From Acidimicrobiia bacterium (GTDB lineage Bacteria > Actinomycetota > Acidimicrobiia > Acidimicrobiales > Bin134), in NCBI GenBank assembly GCA_009842675.1, contig VYEX01000002.1:88018-152017 (forward strand): DNA of 64,000 nucleotides, written 5' to 3'. This document shows, one piece after another, positions 28,197 to 36,572 of the stretch (position 1 is the first letter of the stretch; each line of letters begins with the position of its first letter). Position numbers and translations under genes: made by a program. Below the pieces are notes generated by a model, which worked only from the letters and a program-made list of their open reading frames with translations, did not search any database and was not told where the DNA came from.

Positions 28197-29678
28197 ATGA
28201 CACTGGCCGAATTGGAGCCGGTGAACGTCGACGAGCAGTATCGCCTGCTCATCGGAGGCGATTGGGTCGCCGCCGAGTCGGGCACCTATGAGATCGTCAA
28301 CCCGAACACCACCCAAGTGATCGGCCACGCTCCCGAGGCGTCGATTACCCAGGTGAACGACGCTGCTGCCGCGGCCAAGGCGGCCTTGCCCGGCTGGCGG
28401 GACACCCCGATGGCCGAGCGGTGCGCCATGATCGGCCGGGCCGCCGATCTGCTGGAACAAAAGCTCGGCGGCCTGGTGGGCCTGGTCCAAGGGGAGACGG
28501 GGGCCACCATCAATGTGTCCGAGTCGATCCAGATCACCTCTTGTGCCGACCGGTTCCGCCACTACGAAACACCGGTGAACGTGGACGAACCCATTGAACC
28601 GTACCCGGTGGCGGAGAATCCGCTGGGGCCTGGTGGGCTGTCGTGCGCCCATGTAATCCGCCAGCCGGTGGGCGTGGTGGCCTGCATCACCTCCTACAAC
28701 TTCCCGCTGGTCAACATGTCGGGCAAGATCGCCCCCGCGCTGGCCATGGGCAACACCCTGGTGATCAAGCCGGCGCCCCAAGACCCGCTGGCAGTGATCA
28801 AGATGGGCGAGATCATTGAGGAGGCCGGATTCCCACCGGGGGTAATCAACATCATCACCGGATCGGGTGCCGTGGCCGGGGCTGCGCTGGTTGAGTCCCG
28901 AGACGTAGACATGATCAGTTTCACCGGCTCCTCCGCGGTAGGGGCCAAGATCATGCAGGCGGGCGGATCAACCATGAAGCGCCTGCTCATGGAGTTGGGG
29001 GGCAAGGGAGCGTGCGTGTTGACCGACGACTGCAACGTGGACGGCGCGGTCGGGGCCATCGCCTCGGTGTGGGGGTTCCACAGCGGCCAGATCTGCACCG
29101 CGCCCACTCGGGTGATCGTGCACCGCTCCCGCTACGACGAGCTGGTGGACAAGCTGACCGCGGTGGCTGGGATGCTCAAGTTGGGCGATCCCCTCGATCG
29201 AGAGACGATTGTCGGCCCTGTTATCACCGAGCTTCATCGCGACCGGGTGGAGCATTTCATCGCCAGCGGCGTGGCCGACGGCGCCACCCTGCTGTGCGGC
29301 GGGAGGCGTCCCGACCTGCCCGGCTACTTCGTGGAACCCACCTTGCTGGCCGATTGCACTTCAGACATGCGCGTCGTGCAGCGGGAGATCTTTGGCCCGG
29401 TCGTCGTGGTGCTGGCCCATGACGACGACGACCACGCGGTGGAGTTGGCCAACGACAGCGACTACGGGCTGTTCAGCTACGTATTCGCGGGAACCACCGC
29501 CCGGGCCTTCGAAATCGGCAAACGCATCGAGTCGGGAAATGTCGGTCTCAACTCCATGGCGCCCCACATTCACGCCCCCTTCGGCGGCTTTAAGATGAGC
29601 GGCGTCGGCCGCGACCGGGGCGTCTACGGCCTCCACGCGTACAGCGAGGTCCAAGCCCTCAGCTGGATGTCCAGCTAG
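28197..29678 (+). CDS. Aldehyde dehydrogenase family protein
   Basis: A 493-aa NAD(P)+-dependent aldehyde dehydrogenase. The catalytic Cys300 lies in GQICTAPTR and the general base Glu266 in MELGGKGAC. The coenzyme-binding SFTGSSAVGAKI and the C-terminal GGFKMSGVGRDRG complete the set. The start at 28197 is preceded by AAAGGGGG and gives the usual N-terminus (YRLLIGGDWV at about 16-25). It lies 50 nt after an amidohydrolase on the same strand, so the two probably share a transcript. Confidence 0.94.
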   Translation: MTLAELEPVNVDEQYRLLIGGDWVAAESGTYEIVNPNTTQVIGHAPEASITQVNDAAAAAKAALPGWRDTPMAERCAMIGRAADLLEQKLGGLVGLVQGETGATINVSESIQITSCADRFRHYETPVNVDEPIEPYPVAENPLGPGGLSCAHVIRQPVGVVACITSYNFPLVNMSGKIAPALAMGNTLVIKPAPQDPLAVIKMGEIIEEAGFPPGVINIITGSGAVAGAALVESRDVDMISFTGSSAVGAKIMQAGGSTMKRLLMELGGKGACVLTDDCNVDGAVGAIASVWGFHSGQICTAPTRVIVHRSRYDELVDKLTAVAGMLKLGDPLDRETIVGPVITELHRDRVEHFIASGVADGATLLCGGRRPDLPGYFVEPTLLADCTSDMRVVQREIFGPVVVVLAHDDDDHAVELANDSDYGLFSYVFAGTTARAFEIGKRIESGNVGLNSMAPHIHAPFGGFKMSGVGRDRGVYGLHAYSEVQALSWMSS

Positions 29679-29764
29679 CACTCTGCGGGGCGGCCTCTAC
29701 CGGCGGGAGCAGATGGCGCTGTCGAGGGTCACGAGGGTTATTGGGGTGTGGCACGCTGGTCGGT

Positions 29765-30553
29765 GTGGTTGAGGAGCCCCTTGGCGGGGGGATAGCCAAC
29801 GCTGGGCAGGTGGTCCGAGTAGGTCCGCATGTTCTACGACCGTCCAGTCCATACTCAGATTCGATCCACACTTTTCTTCGGGCGGTGAGGCGGGCCGGAT
29901 TTGAGGGCGCTCCCGAACCGGTCGGCATTGATGGCGATGGCCGCGAGCGCTTGGTCTTCATTGATGGCGAGGTTCCAATACCGCCTTATCCGGAGTGGAG
30001 CCAGTCCGACAGCGCGCTGGCATCTACGGCTGAACTGCTGCGGGGCCTGCATGACGCCGCTAAGGGATTCGACCCCCGGGATCTCATGTGGAACGACGGC
30101 CTGGCTGACCCTGAGGGCGGGGTGATCGTATGCCACAACGACGTGTGCCTGGAGAACGTTGTATTTCGTGATGGCGTTGCCGTTGCGCTGCTCGACTTCG
30201 AGTTCGCGGCACCGGGACGCCCCATCTACGACCTGGCCTGCCTGGCCCGCTTATGCGTGCCGATCGACAACGACTTCGACCAAGCCCGCCTCGGGTGGCA
30301 GCCGGCCGACCGGCCGGAGCGGCTGCGGTTGGTAGCCGACGCCTACGGCCTGGACCGGGACGGCCGGAAGGATCTGCTGGCCATCATGGAAGCCGCCCTC
30401 ACCCGCGCCGAAGAGTTCATCTGGCGCAGAGTGGAATCGGGCGACCCCAACTTCGTCGAGATGTGGAACCGGACCGATGGCGCTGACCGCTATCACCGCC
30501 GACGACGCTGGTGGAACGACAACCACCATCAATTCGCTACCGCCCTCCGCTAA
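29765..30553 (+). CDS. Aminoglycoside phosphotransferase-fold kinase-like protein
   Basis: A protein of about 262 aa with the choline/aminoglycoside kinase fold. The catalytic loop is CHNDVCLENVVF (Brenner HxDxxxxN type) and the metal-binding motif LLDFEFAAPG; YDLACLARL follows as in phosphotransferases of the APH family. The N-terminal lobe is short. The start is taken as GTG at 29765, with TTG at 29741 an alternative. The phosphate acceptor is unknown; such proteins act on choline, homoserine, sugars or antibiotics. Confidence 0.72.
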   Translation: MVEEPLGGGIANAGQVVRVGPHVLRPSSPYSDSIHTFLRAVRRAGFEGAPEPVGIDGDGRERLVFIDGEVPIPPYPEWSQSDSALASTAELLRGLHDAAKGFDPRDLMWNDGLADPEGGVIVCHNDVCLENVVFRDGVAVALLDFEFAAPGRPIYDLACLARLCVPIDNDFDQARLGWQPADRPERLRLVADAYGLDRDGRKDLLAIMEAALTRAEEFIWRRVESGDPNFVEMWNRTDGADRYHRRRRWWNDNHHQFATALR

Positions 30554-30580
30554 AGACCCATTCCACGGTTCGGGCTCTTT

Positions 30581-31417
30581 CTAGATGGGGCGGTGGCCGC
30601 CGGGGTAGGGGGCGGTGCCGTCGAGGGTCATGACGGTGCGGTTCAGCTCGTCGAGGAGGGGGAGGCTGGACAGGACCTGGCCGCAGCGGTCGATGGGGCA
30701 GTCGCAGAGGGCCACGGCCGCCTCCACCATGGCCTCCATCGACTCGATTTGGTCGGGTCGCAGAATGCCGCCCACCAGCTCGTCGGCGCCCTCGGACAAC
30801 ACGGCGGCCAGCGGCTCGATGGTGTTGATGCGGATGTTGCGGGGATGCAGCTCCACCGCCCACGCGCTGGTCATACGGTTGAGGGCCGCTTTAGTGGTGC
30901 CATAGAACCCGAAGACGCCCTTGACCCCGTCGGCGGGGAAGGGCGGGCCGACGGCCAAGTTGGCGGTGGCGCTGGACAGGTTGACGATCCATCCCTCTCC
31001 CGCGGACTCCATATCGGGCAAAACTGCCTCGATGAGATCGTGAGGGGCGAGCAGGTTGACTTCCAACATCAGGCGACGCCGCTTCAGCGGGTAGCCGTTC
31101 ATCGGCTGGTAGATGGCCGCGGCGGCGTTGTTGACCAAAATGTCGATGGGGCCTAGAGCTTCCCGAGCCTGGGGGACGATGGCAGCCCGGCTGTCGGCGT
31201 CGCCTAGATCGGCCTGGATGGCGAGGTGGGTGCCCGAGTAGGCATTGAGCTCAGCCAGGGTTTCATTGAGCGAGCCGGGCAGGGTGGGGTGGGCGTCCAG
31301 CGTGCGGGCGGTGATGGCCACGTTGGCGCCTTCGGCGGCCAGCCGCTGGGCGATACCCCGGCCTATGCCTCGGCTGGCTCCGGTGACGATGGCGTTCTTG
31401 CCCTCGAATCGCTTCAT
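30581..31417 (-). CDS. Short-chain dehydrogenase/reductase (SDR)
   Basis: A 278-aa SDR. The nucleotide motif TGASRGIGRGIA is near residue 15, NNAAAA marks strand beta-4, and the catalytic Tyr is in GFYGTTKAALNRM. The NLSSAT Ser and the Tyr-x3-Lys pair are intact. The start at 31417 follows TAGGAT by 7 nt. It is divergent from the selenocysteine peroxiredoxin gene with a 92-nt gap. Confidence 0.87.
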   Translation of the reverse strand: MKRFEGKNAIVTGASRGIGRGIAQRLAAEGANVAITARTLDAHPTLPGSLNETLAELNAYSGTHLAIQADLGDADSRAAIVPQAREALGPIDILVNNAAAAIYQPMNGYPLKRRRLMLEVNLLAPHDLIEAVLPDMESAGEGWIVNLSSATANLAVGPPFPADGVKGVFGFYGTTKAALNRMTSAWAVELHPRNIRINTIEPLAAVLSEGADELVGGILRPDQIESMEAMVEAAVALCDCPIDRCGQVLSSLPLLDELNRTVMTLDGTAPYPGGHRPI

Positions 31418-31495
31418 GGCCAGCATCCTAAGTTCACAGGGTTTCCCCTCTCCCAGCCAGGGCCCTACAACTGCTCCCTTCAATGGCGTCGGAGC

Positions 31496-31501
31496 TAGGG
31501 T
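31496..31501 (+). promoter_or_regulatory. Leaderless-type -10 box of the peroxiredoxin gene
   Basis: TAGGGT lies 8 nt before the peroxiredoxin ATG. The same hexamer occurs 6 nt before the LLM oxidoreductase gene that starts at 35671. Confidence 0.45.
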
Positions 31502-31509
31502 CGCCACTC

Positions 31510-31980
31510 ATGTTGAGCGAAGGTAAGAGGGCTCCGGAGTTCACTGCACCCGATCAGGACGGCAATGACCTGTCGCTGGCCGACTTGCGGGGCAATTGGG
31601 TGGCGTTTTGGTGGTACCCGAAAGCGTCCACCAAGGGTTGAACCATCCAGGGAAGGGGATTCCGTGATCGAATCTCCGAGTTTGAGGCCCTCGGAGCCGT
31701 GGTGGTGGGGGCATCGTTCGACTCTGTCGAGGATCAGAAGGGATTCGTAGACGGCGAGGGCTTCCCGTTTGCGCTCATTTCCGATCCCGACCGAGCCGTG
31801 GGTCGGGCCTACGACGCTGAGCGGGCTGAGGGCGAGCCCTATTACGAGCACGGGCTGCCCCGACGGATCAGCTACCTGATCTCACCGGACGGCACAGTGG
31901 CCAAGTCCTACGACCTGGAGGGTCAGGATCTGGACCAGCACGCCGCCGAGATCATCGCTGACATTAGGGCTCTCAGTTAA
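31510..31980 (+). CDS. Selenocysteine-containing peroxiredoxin (Bcp/AhpC-like)
   Basis: Read through one TGA (31639-31641) this is a complete 156-aa thioredoxin-fold peroxiredoxin: MLSEGKRAPEFTAPDQDG, a conserved strand, then YPKASTKGUTIQGRGFRD. The TGA at residue 44 replaces the peroxidatic Cys of the Thr-x-x-Cys-Thr motif. The rest of the fold follows in the same frame (VVVGASFDSVEDQKGF, FALISDPDRAVGRAY, RISYLISPDGTV). There is no Cys anywhere in the protein, so it would be a 1-Sec enzyme resolved by an external thiol. An 8-bp stem-loop with SECIS spacing follows the TGA. Expected role: peroxide reduction in the cytoplasm. Confidence 0.87.
31655..31677 (+). other. Bacterial SECIS-like stem-loop in the peroxiredoxin gene
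   Basis: GGGGATTC (31655-31662) pairs with GAATCTCC (31670-31677) over 8 bp with one G.U, around the 7-nt loop CGTGATC. The loop begins 22 nt after the TGA and has G in second position. Both features match the known bacterial SECIS pattern recognised by SelB. Confidence 0.7.
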
Positions 31981-31996
31981 GCGTTGAGCTAGGGGT

Positions 31997-32022
31997 TGCC
32001 TCCCTGGGGTTCCCTAGAGGCA
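31997..32022. terminator. Hairpin between convergent genes
   Basis: TGCCTC (31997-32002) pairs with GAGGCA (32017-32022), and an inner GGG/CCC closes a small loop. It lies between the stop of the peroxiredoxin and that of the oppositely oriented quinone-reductase-like gene, and could serve both strands. Confidence 0.4.
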
Positions 32023-32023
32023 G

Positions 32024-32965
32024 CTAGAACTCGATCACCCATCGGCCGCGGGTGCCGCCGGCTTCCAGGCGGGCGTGGGCTTCCGAGGCGTTCTCCATGG
32101 GTACGGTGCCAGCCACCCGCAGAGAGACTTGCCCGTCTTCGGCTTGCTGGCGCAAGCGGTCGAGCTTGGCTTGCTCCTTGGCGTAGTCGAACACCCACGT
32201 GGCGTGGAATTGGATGCCCCGCTCGCCGTTGCCCGGCCATCCCCGCACTGAGGCGAAGCCTCCGCCGTCGCGCACTGCGGCCACCAGCGGATCCATTTGC
32301 ACCGATCCATCGGCCAGACCGTCCACCCCGTCGGGAGCGTGCTTTCGGATGCGGTCGGCCACGTCGTCGCCCCGGCGCACGATCACATCAGCGCCGAACG
32401 AGGCCACCAGATCCTCGTCGGCCTCGGAGGAATCGGCGATCACCCGCAGGCCGTCAGCTTTGGCCAGCTCCACCATGTAGCCGCCGTAGCACCCTGCCGC
32501 CCCGGTCACCGCCAGGGTCTGGCCGGGCTGGAGGGCGAGCTGGTCGAGGCTGAGCCGGGCGGTGAGGCCGTTCATGGGCAGGGTGCTGGCCTCGGCAAAC
32601 GACGATCCCGCTGGCATCCGGGCCACCGACTCCGCCGGCAAGGCCACATACTCCGAATAGGCCCCGTGGGAGCCTCGGGGCAACACCATGGCCATCACCT
32701 GGTCGCCCTCTTGCAGATCGGTGTCGGCGCCTTCGCCGATCTGGTCCAGCACCCCGGCCACGTCCATGCCCGGCACATAGGGCGGCGGCCCGGTCTTGGC
32801 CTGCTGCTCGGCTCTGGTACCGGCCCGCACATGGGTGTCGGTGGGGCTGACCGCGGTGGCCCGCACCCGGATCCGCACTTGGCCGGGGCCGGCTTCTGGA
32901 GTGGGTAGCTCCACCACCTCCAGTGCCTCCGGCCCGCCGTACTCGATGACTCCAACTGCTCGCAT
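32024..32965 (-). CDS. Zinc-independent MDR-family quinone reductase-like oxidoreductase
   Basis: A 313-aa medium-chain dehydrogenase/reductase. The N-terminal GroES-like domain runs from MRAVGVIEYGGPEALEVVEL, and VTGAAGCYGGYMVELAK is the NADPH-binding segment of quinone oxidoreductases. The catalytic zinc ligands of alcohol dehydrogenases are absent, which fits the quinone reductase (QOR) branch. A TAGTCT box lies 8 nt before the ATG. It is convergent with the selenoprotein peroxiredoxin, so both could serve redox defence, though nothing proves a link. Confidence 0.87.
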   Translation of the reverse strand: MRAVGVIEYGGPEALEVVELPTPEAGPGQVRIRVRATAVSPTDTHVRAGTRAEQQAKTGPPPYVPGMDVAGVLDQIGEGADTDLQEGDQVMAMVLPRGSHGAYSEYVALPAESVARMPAGSSFAEASTLPMNGLTARLSLDQLALQPGQTLAVTGAAGCYGGYMVELAKADGLRVIADSSEADEDLVASFGADVIVRRGDDVADRIRKHAPDGVDGLADGSVQMDPLVAAVRDGGGFASVRGWPGNGERGIQFHATWVFDYAKEQAKLDRLRQQAEDGQVSLRVAGTVPMENASEAHARLEAGGTRGRWVIEF

Positions 32966-33004
32966 GGGCCGAGAGACTATCTACTGATCGTCATGCTGGG
33001 TGAC

Positions 33005-33871
33005 TCAGTCCCAGCAACGGACTTTGTTGTCATCGCGAAGTCCACACGCATGATTGAGCCCGGCGGAAAGAGCGATAAAGCGGTCGCCGGGAGGATCGAC
33101 AACTCCGCCGCGGCCCCAACACCGAACGGTCTGGTCGTCGCGGACGCCGCAGGTGTATCCGGCACCGGCTGCGATGGCGGTGTAGATGCTGAGCGGGGGA
33201 TCGGCCTGCCCATCGCTGTTGTCGCCCCAGCATTGGGCAATGCCGTCGTTGCCCAGGCCACACGCGTGGCTTGAGCCGACCGTGATCGCGCTGAAAGAGC
33301 TCTCAGGAGGAATCTCCCAGCCGTTGTCGCCCCAGCATTGGGCGGTGCCGTCGCCTCGCAGCCCGCAAGAGGCCGGACCCCAGCCCACGGAGATGGCGGT
33401 GAAGCGCCCTTCAGGCGGTTCTGCGGGGTCGGGGCCTCCCACGACGTTGCCCCAGCACTGAAGGGTGCCGCTGTTGTCTATACCGCACGACCGGCTTGCG
33501 CCCACGGAGATGGCGGTGAAGCGACCCTCGGGCGGATCCACACCTGCTTGGTAGTTGTCCTCCCAGCATTCGGCAGCACCGGTATCGCGAATCCCGCACG
33601 AGTAGCCGATTCCGGCGGAGATGGAGGTGAATTGGCCGCTGAGGTAGACGGCCCAGCCGGGGTTGTTCTCGTTGCCCCTCCAGCATTGGGCGGTGCCGTC
33701 TTCGCGGATGCCGCACGAATGATCTCCACCGGCGGCCACGGCGGTGAAGCGTCCCCCAGAGGCATCGGGTTCCTCGACGGAGCAGGCGGCCACCGAGACC
33801 GCGATCACCGCAAGGGTCAGCGCTAGACGGCCAGTTGTGACTCCACGGAGCAGCGCCTGCCTCTGTGACAC
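33005..33871 (-). CDS. RCC1-repeat lipoprotein
   Basis: A 288-aa secreted lipoprotein with Cys30 as the lipidated residue (VSVAACSVEEP). The mature part is seven RCC1-type repeats of about 35-40 aa, each with the core F-(T/S)-(A/S)-(I/V)-x2-G followed by CG(I/L)R-x-G/D and a (Q/R/E)CW end. Seven repeats are enough for one closed beta-propeller. Each blade carries two Cys, the CG one and the CW one, so extracellular disulfides between blades are likely. The function is probably binding at the cell surface; no enzyme motif is visible. Confidence 0.85.
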   Translation of the reverse strand: MSQRQALLRGVTTGRLALTLAVIAVSVAACSVEEPDASGGRFTAVAAGGDHSCGIREDGTAQCWRGNENNPGWAVYLSGQFTSISAGIGYSCGIRDTGAAECWEDNYQAGVDPPEGRFTAISVGASRSCGIDNSGTLQCWGNVVGGPDPAEPPEGRFTAISVGWGPASCGLRGDGTAQCWGDNGWEIPPESSFSAITVGSSHACGLGNDGIAQCWGDNSDGQADPPLSIYTAIAAGAGYTCGVRDDQTVRCWGRGGVVDPPGDRFIALSAGLNHACGLRDDNKVRCWD

Positions 33872-33875
33872 ACCA

Positions 33876-34703
33876 CTAGGAGGCCGAACGGGCGGCCACC
33901 ACGTCGGCGAAGTCGACGAACGAGCGAAGCGTGTGACCGCCGTCCACGGTGATGAACTGGCCGGTGGTGAAGCTCGACTCCGGCCCGGCCAGATAGCGGA
34001 TGGCCCAGGCGACGTCGTCAGGCCGGCCGATGCGCTGGAGGGGCTGCTGGTCGAGGTACTGGGCCACCACCGAGTCGTTATTCACCAAGCCCTGGGTGGT
34101 GTCGGTTGCGGTGAGACCAGGGCGCACCGCGTTGACCCGGACGCCGAGGCCCCCCAACTCGTCAGCGGCCACCCTGACCAGGGCGTCCACTCCGGCTTTG
34201 CCCGCGCAATAGGGGGCCAAGAAGCGACAGGACTGGATGGCCGACGTGGACGATACCGCCACGATTGAGCCGCCTCCGGCATCAGCCATGTGGCGCCCGG
34301 CGTGCTTGATCATGATGAACGGGACAACTACGTTGAAGCTGACAGTCTCGGCGACTTGCTCGGGTTCGTAGTCGAGGATGGCGGCCATTGCGCCACCACC
34401 GGGCACCGAGATCGCCATGTCGAGCCGACCGGTGGGCTCGGCGGCCAGCGCCACCGCGGCCTGGACATGGTCGCTGTCGGTGGCATCGCAGGCTGTCCAG
34501 CGGATCGAGCCGCCGGTGTCGGCAGCCAGCGGCCCGAGCTCGCTGGCAACCTCTTGGAGATGGCCCGCGCTACGGCTGGCGATCACCACGTGGGCCCCGT
34601 CGGCCACCAGCAGCCGGGCCGTGGATCGGCCGATGCCACCCGCACCCCCGGTAACCAGGGCGGCCATGCCAGCTAGCGGCCGGCTCTCAGACAAGTCGCT
34701 CAT
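33876..34703 (-). CDS. Short-chain dehydrogenase/reductase (SDR)
   Basis: A 275-aa classical SDR. The cofactor motif is VTGGAGGIGRSTA, the catalytic Ser is in AVSSTSAIQS and the Tyr/Lys pair in YCAGKAG, and VNAVRPGLTATD follows. The C-terminal TGQFITVDGGHTL matches FabG-like enzymes. The ATG at 34703 overlaps the stop of the upstream LLM oxidoreductase in ATGA, so the two enzymes are coupled and may act on the same metabolite. Confidence 0.9.
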   Translation of the reverse strand: MSDLSESRPLAGMAALVTGGAGGIGRSTARLLVADGAHVVIASRSAGHLQEVASELGPLAADTGGSIRWTACDATDSDHVQAAVALAAEPTGRLDMAISVPGGGAMAAILDYEPEQVAETVSFNVVVPFIMIKHAGRHMADAGGGSIVAVSSTSAIQSCRFLAPYCAGKAGVDALVRVAADELGGLGVRVNAVRPGLTATDTTQGLVNNDSVVAQYLDQQPLQRIGRPDDVAWAIRYLAGPESSFTTGQFITVDGGHTLRSFVDFADVVAARSAS

Positions 34704-35671
34704 ATCTCGGCCACTCCTTCGCGAACGACGGTACACAGCAGTTCGGCATGGCGGTGGGCCAAGTCGTCGGGCATGCCGGCGATGCTGGCCCAGCAATAGG
34801 CCTCCACCATGGGTATGCCTTCGGATAGGCGGCGCAAGTGCTCGATGGCTTCGTCGGGGGTGAGGACCTCCATCGGGGAGATGACCCCCATGGTGCTGCG
34901 CCGCTCCCGCAGTTTCTCCACCGTGAGCGGGCTGGGCGTCTTGCCGGACCCCGATGCCCCCGCGGCCCGGTAGGTGTTCAGCTGCCAGGCCAGGTGGGGG
35001 AGGATGCGCTCGTAGGCCTCCTCGGGGTCGTCAGCCACCACCATGCTCACCACCCCAGCCATATTGGCGATGCCCGGGTCGTGGCCAGCCTCGGCCAGTC
35101 CCTCGGTATAGGGCTCCAGCGACGCCTGGTTGATGGACAAAAGCCCGCATCCCAGCCGACCGGCTCGGCGGGCACCCTGGGGGCCGTTGTAGCCCAGCCA
35201 GATGGGGAAGGGATTCTGTACCGCTGGCGGGGTGACGACGCCCCCGTCCAGCAGCTCCCGCACCTCCCGCACCCGCTGATCGGTGGTGGTGTAGCGCTTG
35301 GAGAGATCGGCGCCGTAGGCCTCGAATTCGTCGAACACATAGCCCGCGCCCAGCCCTAGGTCGATCCGGCCGTTGCTGATCTGATCGGCCACCGCGGCCT
35401 CTTCGGCGATCTGGGGCGCCAAGCGCAGCGGGGCCAACAGCACTGCGGTGCCGATCCTGACCCGCTGGGTTCGTGCTGCTACTGCGGCGGCGAAAGTGAG
35501 GGGCTGGGGCAGGTAGCCGTCCTCGAAGAAGTGGTGTTCGCTGAGCCACACCGAGTCGGCCCCCCACTTCTCGGCTTGGACAGCCAGCTCTAGAGACTGC
35601 CGGTAAAAGTCGGGCCAGGGCTTTTGCCACTCCGGCGGGTTCCGCAGGTCCAGGTAGATGCCGATGCGCAT
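34700..35671 (-). CDS. LLM-class (luciferase-like) F420-dependent oxidoreductase
   Basis: A 323-aa bacterial-luciferase-fold TIM barrel. VQAEKWGADSVWLSEHHFF, RIGTAVLLAPLR and GRIDLGLGAGYVFDEFEAYG are typical of F420- or FMN-dependent members. It likely reduces or monooxygenates a small hydrophobic compound. A TAGGGT box lies 6 nt before the ATG, implying a leaderless start and making this the first gene of an operon with the coupled SDR. Confidence 0.88.
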   Translation of the reverse strand: MRIGIYLDLRNPPEWQKPWPDFYRQSLELAVQAEKWGADSVWLSEHHFFEDGYLPQPLTFAAAVAARTQRVRIGTAVLLAPLRLAPQIAEEAAVADQISNGRIDLGLGAGYVFDEFEAYGADLSKRYTTTDQRVREVRELLDGGVVTPPAVQNPFPIWLGYNGPQGARRAGRLGCGLLSINQASLEPYTEGLAEAGHDPGIANMAGVVSMVVADDPEEAYERILPHLAWQLNTYRAAGASGSGKTPSPLTVEKLRERRSTMGVISPMEVLTPDEAIEHLRRLSEGIPMVEAYCWASIAGMPDDLAHRHAELLCTVVREGVAEI

Positions 35672-35677
35672 GCTGTG

Positions 35678-35683
35678 ACCCTA
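35678..35683 (-). promoter_or_regulatory. Leaderless-type -10 box of the LLM oxidoreductase gene
   Basis: TAGGGT on the minus strand, with 6 nt to the ATG at 35671. Confidence 0.45.
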
Positions 35684-35699
35684 ACCCCCTGAATTGGGA

Positions 35700-36572
35700 C
35701 TACTCGTCCTGGGTGGCGTCAGGCATCCAGTCGGGCCAGTGGTCGGCCAGAGTGAGCGACCATTCCGGAGGGCGCTTCTCCAGGAAGGCTATGACCCCTT
35801 CGGTGGCGTCGGGCTGGCCCATGACGTGAAGGTGAATGCGGCGCTCCAGCTCGTTGATGATCCCTTGATCACCGGGCGAAGTGGTCCACAGCAGGCGCTT
35901 GCTGAGCGCCACCGACACCGGAGCGACGTTGACTGCGATGTCTTTGGCCGTCTCCATGGCGGCGGGCAGAACTTCGTCAGCAGGCAGAGCGGCGGTGGCT
36001 AAACCCATCTCTGCGGCCTCCTGACCGGTGTACATCTTGCCGGTGAGGAGAATCTCGATTGCCTTGGCGTGGCCCACGGTGCGGGGCAGGGTCCAGTGGG
36101 AGCGCAAGTCGGGAAGCACGCCCCGGCGATTCTGCACGATGCCCCAACGGGCATTGGAGGAGATATAGCGGATGTCGCATTGCAGAGCCATGGTCATGCC
36201 CAAGCCCACGGCGTGGCCGTTGATGGCGGCGATGACTGGCTTGCGAACGTCCCAGGGGTGGAACTCGAGGGGATCGGAGCGGAAGCCTTCGGCCTTGGGT
36301 GGGCCAAACACGCCCGGACCACCGGAGAAGTCGGCCCCCGCGCAAAAGGCCCGCCCCGCGCCGGTGATCACCACCGTCCGCACCTCCTCGTCGGCGTCGC
36401 AACGCCTCAGCGCATCGGCCAGCTCAGTGCCCATCAGGGTGCTGAAGGCGTTGAGCTTCTCGGGACGGTTCAGCGTGATCACCGCCACCCGGTCGTCCAC
36501 CGAATAGACAATGTCCTGGTAGCTATTGGGATCGCGGCTGCCGGGATCGTGGCCGTCTGGGTTGTCAGTCAC
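35700..36572 (-). CDS. Enoyl-CoA hydratase/isomerase family protein
   Basis: A 290-aa crotonase-fold protein. ITLNRPEKLNAFSTLM, GAGRAFCAGADFSGGPG and INGHAVGLGMTMALQCDIRY are the substrate-binding segments, and GVLPDLRSHWTLPRTVG holds the active-site region. The start is taken as GTG at 36572, overlapping the P-type ATPase stop by 4 nt with GAGGAG upstream; the longer upstream frame is Arg/His-rich and not protein-like. Coupling to an ATPase gene is unusual for this family. Confidence 0.88.
   Translation of the reverse strand: MTDNPDGHDPGSRDPNSYQDIVYSVDDRVAVITLNRPEKLNAFSTLMGTELADALRRCDADEEVRTVVITGAGRAFCAGADFSGGPGVFGPPKAEGFRSDPLEFHPWDVRKPVIAAINGHAVGLGMTMALQCDIRYISSNARWGIVQNRRGVLPDLRSHWTLPRTVGHAKAIEILLTGKMYTGQEAAEMGLATAALPADEVLPAAMETAKDIAVNVAPVSVALSKRLLWTTSPGDQGIINELERRIHLHVMGQPDATEGVIAFLEKRPPEWSLTLADHWPDWMPDATQDE

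Noticed and set aside
33005-33007. TGA at the end of the RCC1-repeat gene as a further selenocysteine codon
   Set aside because: Only seven unconserved-looking codons follow before a TAG, and the seventh repeat is already complete, so it is an ordinary stop.
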